A stretch of DNA of 64,000 nucleotides from Ustulina deusta (lineage: Eukaryota; Ascomycota; Sordariomycetes; Xylariales; Xylariaceae), in assembly GCA_023159155.1 (NCBI GenBank), contig JAJNNX010000049.1, positions 372,001 through 436,000 on the forward strand. The letters run 5' to 3'. Of this stretch, positions 54,180-64,000 are shown one piece after another. How positions within the stretch are numbered: position 1 is the stretch's first letter; each line of letters starts with the position of its first letter. Under the pieces are notes generated by a model that saw only the letters and a program-made list of their open reading frames with translations, made no database searches and was not told the DNA's origin. Made by a program: the position numbers and the translations under genes.

Positions 54180-55199
54180 GTTTAGATCGACTTGTTTATT
54201 ATATTATCTCTAAGCTTTATTTTTTCTATAAGAACATAGTTATATATAAGGTTGCTATAATAATATCTAAGACTTTTTTTTAGCTTTTTTAATATTTATA
54301 TATAATTTTGCAAGCTTACTAATAAAGAACTAATAATTAAAAATATTAAATAGTTTTAAAAAAACTTATTAAAAAAGTAAAGTTATATTTATAATAGTAA
54401 TAAAACATAATATTAATAATAGTAATATATTAATAAATAACTTTTTTATTAATAGATTTATTAAATATAATATAAAATATAATATTATTATATTTATTAG
54501 TAAAAATAATAAGCTTATAACTATTATTATTAAATTAATCCGTTATACTACTAAATAACACAGCTATTTTTTTTAATGTTATAAATAAAAACTAATATGT
54601 TTTACCACTATATAATAAATATTACTATAACTATAACAAAACTTTCTAATTTTCTAACCTTTTATTTTTAAAACTTTAATTTATTTATTTATAAGAATAG
54701 TTAAATAATACATTAAAAAGAACTAAACTATAGACTACTACTTGTATTTTTAAAAAAGATTTTTATATTAGTATTTATAAGCTTACAAAAATATACTATA
54801 TTTTTAATAAAACTTTCTGTCACGATTAGTTAAGTAAAGCTTCTATAGCTAGTTTATTAATACTATAGACAAAGACTTTAAGCTAAAAAAAAAAAAAAAA
54901 AAAAAGTCAGAGTTTATAAAATAAATAAATATAAACTTTATATATATAGCTATAAAGTTATAGGTTGGTCCATATATAAACTTTTTATTTTATTACTATA
55001 TAGGTCTAAAGTTCTTATAAGTTTTGCTAAAACTATACTAACTATTATACTACTTTTTTTTAAAACTATAAGTTTAAATATAGTTTTAACTTAAAATTAC
55101 TAATAATATTAGATTTATATAGTTTTTTTATATTATACTATTTTATTATTATTTTTATAATTATTTATAAATTTATTAATTATTATTATATATATTTAT

Positions 55200-55760
55200 T
55201 TTTATAATTTTATAAAAAATTTAAAAGTTTTTTTATAAGTTTTATAAAATTAGTTAAATTTAATTAGTATATTTTTATAATTTTAAACTATATATTAAAT
55301 ATTATTAAAATTATAGCTTTTTATTTTTTTTATATATTTTTAATTATTTAATTTGTTTAACTTTAAATTCTGCTTTACTATTAATATTTTTAACTAAAAA
55401 TAATAATTAGATTTATTAAAATAAAAAATTATTGCTTACTTTTTATAATTAGTTAATATAAAACAGGGTTTTTATTTTATAAAAATTAAACAAGTCAAAA
55501 ATATAGCAAAATTTTTATTTTGTTAAAATTTTAAAAAGTCTAACCAATTAAAAATCTAATCTAATAATTAATACTTATATTATAAAATCTTTTTTTTTAA
55601 CAAAACTTTATTTTTTATTTTAAAATTTATTCAACGTTTTTTTTATTAGTTTATAGTTTATATTATTTTTATATAAAAGTTGCTATATTATATATTATTT
55701 TTTAAACATTTTAAGTTTAGTAAACTAGTTTAAATATTTATTGCTTAGTATTAAAATTTA
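55200..55760 (-). mobile_element. Degraded gypsy-type integrase C-terminal end, second element
   Basis: Read on the minus strand with stops tolerated, it gives KVLL-like and RLDFQLVRLFKIL, followed by KFCYIFDLFNFYKIKTLFY and then IDSKAEFKVKQI. The order resembles the C-terminal part of Ty3/gypsy integrases followed by the start of a chromodomain. It cannot be the tail of the pol at 60.0-63.8 kb, which has its own. The match is by eye and weaker than for that element. Confidence 0.45.
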
Positions 55761-56623
55761 TAATAGTTTTATTAATATTTATTTTTAAAAAGTTTTATGC
55801 TTTAATTCTTATTACTATTTTTAGTAATAATATATTAATTAATAAATATTTTAGTTATTTTAATATTTATTAATATAAAAACAAAATTATTAGTTTAGTT
55901 CTTAATTAATTAATTTTATTATTTTTTAGGTTTAAAAGTAATAAATACTATTAAAATAGTGCTTAATACTTATAAAACTATTAATTATTACTATAAACTT
56001 AAAAATAAACAATTCTATATTATTTAATATTTATATATATAGTTATAACTGTATTAGTTTAATAGTATATTTTATTATTTATTATTATATATTGCTATAT
56101 TATAATTAATATAAATAATAAATAAATAAAACTAAAAGTTTTATTTTATAATATTTTGTTTTTTTATAGTTATAATAATTATATATATATTATTTATAAT
56201 TATATTTTAAATAAAATTAATAATATTTTTGTTTTAATATTTTAATTGTTTTATATTATTAACTTTAATATATAATAATTAAAAATATATAAACTTTTTA
56301 AATTAAAACTATATGAACTTTTTTATTTATTTAAAGTAACCTTAAATATATATAATTTTTTATTTTTATTTTTTAGATCTTATACCTAGTTTTTTTATTT
56401 AATTAAGTTTACTAAGTTAGCTTTTTAAAAAATATTAAATAAAAAGTCTATAATTAATATAAAACTTAGTATTTTATTAAATAAAACTAATATTATTATT
56501 ATTTTTTTTTTTTTTTAGTTTTAATTATAAAAAACTTAGTTATTTTTTTTAATTAATATTAAAAAATAATATTAAAATTTAATAAAAAATCGGCCTAGCA
56601 TACTTATTATATTAATAAAATCT

Positions 56624-57859
56624 TGTCATAAATGGGAAGTTCATAAGGTCAGGTATAATATATAAAGAAATAAGTTATATATTTGGTAAGGTTAGCTTAT
56701 AAAACTAAAGCTTATAGAAAGAAAATTCTTTATCTAAATAAATGCAGATATAATATATATATATAGTAAATATGTACTGGTCCTAGTATACCAAGCATAA
56801 CAACTATTTTTTTTTCCTTAGTTAGGTTATTTTTAATTTAATATATATAAGTATACAAAATATAAAGTATATAGTATAAGTAAGTAATATATATATATAT
56901 AGATAAAAAGTAATTTAAGTATAAGATTTATGCAGAATTAAGGTAATATATATACGATTAGTGCAGTACAATTAATTAAATGTTTATAAATATAAATATA
57001 TAAATATTTCTATTATATTAGTAATATATAGTATTATTATTATTATTAATATAAATATTTTAATATTTATGTAGTATTATTAATTAAAAGTTTTAGTATA
57101 TATATAGTATAATATATATATATATATTATATATTTAAATATATAATAAATTTTAATATTAGTAATTTAAGCGTAAGCTATATATAAATTGTTTATAAAG
57201 CTAATCTAGTTTTATATAAATACTCTAGCTTAGTCCCCTTTTTTTTTTTTTTTTTTTTTTTTAGCTACTACTATTATTATTATTTGTTAGTTTTAGCTAC
57301 TTATATATATTGCTACTATTATCTTTTTTTTTTTTTTTTTTTTTATATTTATATTACTATATTTAATACTATTTCTAACCTTTCTTATATCTTTTCTAAT
57401 AAAAAGCTTCTATAGAACCGCTACAACTATTGTTTTTAATGCCTTACTTGCTAGAAAGTTATAAATAGCTATAATTTCTATAACTATTAACAATATATAT
57501 ATAAACAAGCTACTAAAACTAAAAACAAAGCTTATAAGTACAGATTTGCTAAATTTTTAATCTATAATATATATATGTACTAACGCTATTTTAGCAGTAC
57601 TTATAATAAGGCTTAGCCTAACCTTGGCCGGCTTATTTAGATTATTTATATTATAAAAAAAACTAAAGCATTTTTTTGTAATAAGTACTAAAAAAAGTAC
57701 AAAATATATAATCTTATAAATAGATCTATATTTATTTTATATTAGTATTAGTACTAACTTAAATTTTTTATTTAATTAAGTTTTAGATTTAATATTTTTT
57801 AATATAATTTATATTAATAAATTGCTAAACTAGTTTTACTAGTTTTTTAACCCTAAAAT
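56624..57859. repeat. Tandem repeat unit 1 with LTR-like 5' segment
   Basis: The first of two adjacent units of about 1.24 kb. Its first 179 nt (56624-56802) start TGTCATAAATGGG and end AAGCATAACA, so it has TG..CA ends like a short LTR. The remainder contains a T-run (57238-57262) and a weak, heavily stopped frame. Compared with unit 2 it is the more AT-converted copy. Confidence 0.8.
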
Positions 57860-59115
57860 TGTTATAAATAGGAAATTTATAAGGTTAGGTATAATATATA
57901 GAAAGATAAGTTATATATTCGGTAAGGTTGGCTTATAAGACTAAAGCTTATAGGAGAAAGGTTCTTTATTGAAGTAAGAGCGGATATAGTACGTATATAT
58001 AGCAAGTGTATACTAGTCTTAGTATACCAGGCATAATAACTATCCTCCCCTCTTTAGTCAGGTTGTCTCTAACCTAATGTATATAAGTATGCAAAATGCA
58101 AAGTGCATAGTATAGGTAGGTGGTATATATATATATAGATAGGGGGTAATTTAAGTATGGGGTTTGTGCGGAATTGAGGTAATATATGTACGATTAGTGC
58201 AGTATAATTAATTAGGTGTTTATAGGTATAGGTATATAGGTATTTCTGTTATATTAGTAATATGTAATATTATTATTATTATTATTAATATAAGTACTTT
58301 AGTACTTATGTAGTATTGTTGATTGGGAGTTTTGGTATGTGTGTAGTGTAGTGTGTGTATATATATTATGTACTTAAGTATATAGTAAATTTTAATGCTA
58401 GTAATTTAAGCGTGGGCTATGCATAAATTGCTTACGAAGCTAATCTGGTTTTATATAAATATTTTAGCCTGGTTTTTTTTTTCTTTTTTTTTTTCTTTTT
58501 TTTTTAGCCGCCGCTATTATTTTAGTTAGTTTTAGCTACTTTTTTATTTCGCCGCTATTATCTCTTACCTTTTTTGCACTTTTTTTATTTTTTTTATTTT
58601 TTTTTTATGCTAGTATTACTATGTCTAACGCTAACTTTATTACTTTTTTTTTAAATAATAAGCCTTTTATTATTTACTGCAACTATTGCTTTTAGTATAA
58701 AATTTATTAAAAAGTAATTAATAGCTATAATTATTATAACTATAAGCATTATATATGCAAGTAGAGTATATATACTAAAAATAAAGCATATAGGCGTAGG
58801 GCTACTAAAGATCTAGTCTGTAGAGCGCATATGTACTAACGCTATTTTAATAGTATTTATAACAGGGTTTAGCCCAATCTTAGCTAGCTTATTTAGGTTA
58901 TTTATATAATAAAGAAAACAGAGGCTTTTTTTTATAATAAATACTAAAAAGGCAAAAAAATATATAAGCTAATAAATATAATTATATTTATTTTATATTA
59001 ATATTTTTACTAATTTAAATATATTATATAATTAGGTCTTAGGTTTAATATTTTTTAATATAGTTTATATAAACAAATTATTAAACTAGTTTTACTAGTT
59101 TTTTAATTTTAAATT
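57860..59115. repeat. Tandem repeat unit 2 with LTR-like 5' segment
   Basis: The second unit starts directly after unit 1. The LTR-like part is 57860-58038, again 179 nt, with the end now ATA where unit 1 has ACA. Similarity to unit 1 continues to CTAGTTTTACTAGTTTTTTAA near 59107. It keeps G/C at many sites where unit 1 has A/T, for example GATAGGGGGTAATTTAAG versus GATAAAAAGTAATTTAAG. Confidence 0.8.
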
Positions 59116-59949
59116 AAATAAAAATAGCTATAAAGTTATAAATAAAATAGGCTTAAGTGCTTAGTAAGCACTTCTAAAATTTTATTAATAATTTGCTAAT
59201 ATTTAATTTTGTTTACTAAAAATATTTTATTGCTTTATAGCAACCTATTACTTTTAGTTTAGAATTACTAATACTTTAAGCAATTTAAAAATAAATAGTT
59301 TTATTTTTATTTTGTAGTATATTTGTTAGTTGTTTATATAGGTTTAAAATATCTATGCTATATATACTTAAATAATAGTGCAATAAAAAAATATGCGGTT
59401 CTAAGTAGTAGTACATATTTTTTTTAATACTATAAATATTTTTATTTATTTTTAGTTCGTAAGGTTATCTAATATAATTAGATACTAGTTTAATACTAGG
59501 TATATTTCTATAAAAATATTTTATGCTTTTAATTTAAAGATTATAATTATATATTATAAATGTTAGCTATTTATTATTTTATATTAAAAATATAAAAAAT
59601 AGTAGTAAATACTACCGATTAAATCATTTAGACTACTAGATTAGCTAATATAGCTAATATAAATATTACCTATTTTAATAAGATCTAATTTTAAAAATAG
59701 TTCGTACATAACTTAATAGTAAAACATAAATTAAATATTTAAAGTAGTTAGTTTAATTTTAACCATACAAGTATTCATAGGTTTGTTTTTATTAACTTGC
59801 TGGAGTTTTGAGCTAATATAATTATAAAAGTAATAAATTTTTAAATAATAAAATAAAATATTTTTAAGTAAGAATAAAATTAATTGATTTTTTTTATAAC
59901 TAGTTTAGGTATAAATTATTAGGTTAGAAGTTTTTTTTTTTTTAGTAAC

Positions 59950-62900
59950 TTTACTATTGTTTAAAAGTTCGTATTACTTTAAATATTATAATATTAATAG
60001 TTAATATTTATTAATTATATTTAATTAGCCAGCTTTTTTATTTAATTTTATAATATAACTTATAATTATATATTTATTTTGCTATTATATTTTTAATTTT
60101 TTATTTATTTAAATTATTTATAAAGTCTAATATAAATAAATTATATATAATATTAGTTTTTTAAAGTTTAAATAGTTAGATAAAAAAAATATTATAAAAA
60201 TACGTATATTATGCTAAAAATGCAAAATAATACGCTTGCGATCTAATATAACTAAAGATTTAAAATAGGCTAATAAACTTAAGTATAAGTTTAAAATATT
60301 TAAAACTTAAGTTTTTTATAAATAATATTACTATATTTCTAACTTTATAAGTTATAAGTTTATATTTAATATTATAGTATTTTTAATACCTTTTGACTGC
60401 AATTTGCTACTAATTTTTCAAGTTGTTCTTAATAATTTATAATTTTTATAATTATTCTTATACTACTAGCACTTCTTTTAAAGTAAAATTGTTCTTAATA
60501 AATAGTCTAAACTTTAATATATAGCTATATAAAGCTTTAAAAGGTGATTTACTAGTTATACTATTAATAGTTAAATTAATTATAAAATATACTTAAAGGA
60601 ATAGTTATAACTAATTAGTTTATTTATTATTAATAAAATATTTAAAGTAGTTTTTAATTGTTTAATTTATATATTTTGTTTGCTTATTAGTTCTAAAATA
60701 AAACATAACCAAATGTTTTTTTTTAATCTTAGAATAATAGCATAGGTCTAACCAGAAATAACTAGTAAAAAAAGAGCTACGGTTTAATATAATATTTATA
60801 AAACTTTTATAAATATATTTAATTTTTTAATAAAATAGGGTAGTAAGCTATATTAAAATTATTTTAATATTAATAAAAAACAAATATATTAATTTAATAA
60901 ATCTATTAATAATTACTAAAATATAATTAATTTAGTAGTTTTTATAAAAAATTAAAAGTAGTCTAACTATAAAATCTATAAATAGTTTTTGTATAGGAGC
61001 TAAAAATATAAATAAAGTATTAAATTTGCTGTATTTTTGGTAATGTTTTGTTTTTAATCTAAAACATATTATATAACTACTTATATAGTTATTAACATTT
61101 GTTTTTATTTTTGGTTAAAAAAACTTGCATTATAATAGTTTAAGCATGCATTTTTATTTAAAGTGCCCTACTAATAAATTATTGTAGTATAATTTAATAA
61201 GCTAGAAATAAATAGATTTTTTAGAAAAAATATAAACTTTATTTTTATAGTATAAAAGAAATTTTTTAATTGTTTATTAAAGGTCTATAAGTTTTTTAGT
61301 ATTAATACATTTTTTAATTAATTTACATTCAGGGTTTTTTTATTAAATATCCTAGATTATGTTTTATAAACTTTGCAATATATCTAGATTTTAGAAATTC
61401 TTATTACTTATAGCTATTTATACCTATATATATATAACTGCTTATATAAAAATAGTTCTTTTTTTAAAGGGTTAAATAGCATATATTTTATTTATTAGTA
61501 CTTTTAGGTACTTATTAAAAATCTTAATCTATATTACTATAATTTTTCTTTTTAATATTAAAAAAAAATTAATATTTTAAAGCAAATTGTTTATATAATT
61601 AAATTAGCACAATAAAAAATTAGCTCTATTTTATTTGCTTTGCTTATATCTAATAATAAAATTAAAAAAAACTAAATATATATACTAATAAGCTTGCTTT
61701 TTATTTAGCTTTAAAGTTTTTATAAATATTTAAAAATTGTTATAGTTAGTTAATACTTTAACTAATAATTTGTTTTTTTAAAAATAATACTGCTAATATT
61801 TAAAATATTTTATAATTATAAATATTTTTTGATTTAAAGTTCTATAGTTTAATTTTATATTAGTAAACTTGCAAAAATAAAACATAACAAAACGTTATTT
61901 ATTTTAACTATTTTTTCAAAAAAAGTTCCCTGCTAGCACTGCTTTAGAAAAATTAGTCTTTACTAATATTTGCTTTTTAGGGTTAAAATATATAAAAAGA
62001 ATAGCTTCCTTAAATAAGTCCTAAAGCTTTTTAAAAGCTTTTATTACAAAACAGTCTAAAGAGATTTGACTTTTTTTTGTTCTAGTTGTGCTTTTTTTTA
62101 AATACTGGGTTAAAAAAGCAGCAATTTAAAAATACCTTTTAATAAAGCGCTAATAAAAGTTATAGAACTCTAAGAACTATTATAGCTTATAATAAAAACT
62201 AGGAAATAGTTATTATTTAATTATATTAATACAACTAGGGTTTATTTTAATGCTTTAATTAAATATAATATATTTAAAAAATTTGAGTTTCTTTTAGTAG
62301 AACTAATATTTTGAAAGCTTGGCATATAGCTTAATATTTTAAAGTTTTTTAATAATTTTCCGGATATATTTTATATAAGATTTTTTATTTATAAAAAATA
62401 TAAAAATATTATTTAAATATATAATATAAAATATATCTAAAATATTATTAAATACTTTATATATATAGTTCTAAAAAATAGTAAGAATATTATATAAACT
62501 TATAAATATAACTAAAAATTTATAATAGCTATAATATATATAAAAAGCTATTTTTAAATTTTTTTTTTTTAATTTAAATATAATAATAAGTGTTTTTAAA
62601 ATTAATCTTAGTAAATATTTTAGCATATATAAGTCTATTTATTAATTTTAAAAAAAAAAAAAAAATATAGCAATTTTTTTATATAATATAGTTAAGTTTT
62701 TTATAGTCTATATATAGTTTTAAACTTTTATTTTTTTTAAAAATAAATAGAATAGAAGCTTTAGCTAAGCTTTTAAATTTTTATATTTTTTTGTTAGCTA
62801 TTATTTTTATAAGCTATTTTTAAAGTTCTTTAAGTTTGTTTTGGGCTAATAAATAAATAAAATAATAAAGTATTATAGCGTTGTTCTATAGATTAATTAT

Positions 62901-63820
62901 TAAGTTTTTTTGTTTAAAGTATAAAAAAATACTAGTTTTATTAGTATTAAAAAAATTAGTTAAATTATAAAATTCTAGCAGAACACTTTTAAAACTAGTA
63001 TAATTCTTTTTAGTTTTTAATTTTTTTAATTAAAAGGGTTTAAAAAAATATATAATAGCTTAGCAATATTTTTTATTTTTGCAAGCTTTAACAAATTAAT
63101 AAACTATAACTAATTTAAAGTGCTTAAGCTTTAAGCTAAAAAACTAGCAATTTAAACTTAAATTAAATATAATTTTTTAGTTTTTTAGTATAATTTAAAA
63201 AAAAAGTACTAGAATTTTTTTTAACTAATTATTTTGGTTAATAGTAACACAAGTACGCCAAAATTTTTAGGTTACTTTATAACTATTAGTAAGTTTATAA
63301 ATAATTTAATAAGCGTTATAACTAAAAAATTTATTTTTAGCAATATATTATAAAGCATAAATATAAAATAAAGCTTTTTTTAGTTTGTTATATAAAGCAA
63401 AAGTATAATTAATATAATTATATTTAGTATAAAAATCTAAATTAATAAATATTTTTAATAGAAGTTTCTTTGGGCTAATAAAATAAATATTATATAAAAT
63501 ATAAAATTAATACAAAACAAGTATAAAAAGCTATAGTTTTAGCCTAAGCTTTATAGCTAAAACTAAGACTATTTTCTGTTTTTTTAATTATTATTTAAAT
63601 ATTTATTAGAATATACTAAAAAATTATATAAATAATTTTAGTCCAAATAATAGTTGTTTTTTTATAAATAATAGAATATATTAGAGTTTTTTTATTTTTA
63701 ATCTAACTAAGTTTTTTAAATCTAATATTTTTAATTTTTTAGTAAATATTACTAGTCAGGTTTTTTATAGTTATAACTAATATAATTTATCTTTTTATAA
63801 TTAAAGCAAAAAAAGTCCTA
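59950..63820 (-). mobile_element. RIP-degraded Ty3/gypsy (chromodomain) retrotransposon, gag zinc knuckle to chromodomain
   Basis: No intact frame, but domains read in order on the minus strand. A gag zinc knuckle lies at 63756-63808 (CFNYKKINYISYNYKKPD, where only the first Cys of CX2CX4HX4C survives). Reverse transcriptase spans about 62790-62300 (KSLKLYIDYKKLN, RLIYAKIFTKIN, and YLNN at 62408-62419 in place of YLDD). RNase H lies at about 62045-61840 (FNPKKQILVKTNFSKAVLAG). Integrase spans about 61140-60300 (KTNVNNYISSYIICFRLKTK, LVIINRFIKL, NRSSFFTSYFW, NKQTKYIN). A chromodomain-like end lies at about 60110-59980 (IKNIIAKQIYNYKLYYKI). Many substitutions are D to N, C to Y or W to stop, all explained by G-to-A/C-to-T. 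The 5' end and LTR should lie beyond the right edge. The element is inactive. Confidence 0.85.
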
Positions 63821-64000
63821 GGTATTACTACTTTGCTTTAGGCAGTTATTAGGGTTACTTTATAGCTATTTTTAAGGTATATTAAAAGTATATTAGCTAA
63901 AGTATTAAAAAAGTAATAACTTTCTAGATATATAATTATTAGAGGGTTGCTAATTTAGATAAGGTTGCTTTGGCTAGTTATAATACTAATAACTATTTTA

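Larger units (their letters stand above)
54180..64000. other. AT-rich, RIP-like repeat block
   Basis: An abrupt change to extreme AT content runs to the window end; for example 57 of the 60 bases at 55201-55260 are A or T. No intact frame of useful length is present. The residues of retrotransposon proteins readable inside it (separate entries) carry changes that fit C-to-T/G-to-A mutation, as produced by repeat-induced point mutation (RIP) in ascomycetes. Confidence 0.9.

Overview
The window comes from a filamentous ascomycete (Pezizomycotina, most likely Sordariomycetes/Hypocreales-like). The evidence is short introns of about 50-115 nt (one of 172 nt) with GT..AG ends and CTRAC-type branch sites, genes separated by long spacers, a FlbD-type Myb regulator, a fungal TPR/O-GlcNAc-transferase-like gene, and a RIP-like AT-rich block. 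No bacterial operon signals, CRISPR array or recognisable tRNA/rRNA gene was seen.

Layout. 2-2206 (+): 3' part of a Sec7/PH-type Arf-GEF-like gene, cut by the window edge. 3032-5043 (-): SRP72. 5.0-10.9 kb: gene-poor spacer. 10900-12339 (+): fungal Cys/His plus coiled-coil protein of unknown function. 13767-15155 (+): NCBP3-like cap-binding protein. 16337-18275 (+): five-exon coiled-coil protein of unknown function. 18.3-25.8 kb: gene-poor. 25801-26715 (-): FlbD-like R2R3 Myb factor, followed by a 5.8 kb upstream spacer. 32533-37594 (-): TPR/GT41 O-GlcNAc-transferase-like protein. 40721-41539 (-): ribosomal protein L12 (uL11). 42281-45022 (-): SEC23. 46018-49723 (-): large disordered protein of unknown function. 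51159-52833 (-): six-exon protein of a fungal family of unknown function with Cys/His motifs.

From about 54.18 kb to the window end the base composition collapses to extreme AT richness. Even so, degraded Ty3/gypsy proteins can be read on the minus strand in the order zinc knuckle, reverse transcriptase, RNase H, integrase, chromodomain (63.8 down to 60.0 kb). A second degraded integrase tail lies at 55.2-55.8 kb. Between them is a tandem pair of about 1.24 kb units that differ mostly by C-to-T/G-to-A transitions. Together this looks like a RIP-mutated, nested retrotransposon graveyard at the edge of a housekeeping region.

The conserved genes serve general cell biology: co-translational targeting (SRP72), COPII export (SEC23), translation (RPL12), mRNA cap binding (NCBP3), vesicle GEF (Sec7/PH), nucleocytoplasmic glycosylation (OGT-like) and development (FlbD). 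They are not a metabolic cluster. The spacers share two habits: CCTA/TAGG-rich palindromic tracts and G or C homopolymers. Gene models were spliced by hand from frame continuity, intron signals and recalled family sequences; no search or transcript data was available.
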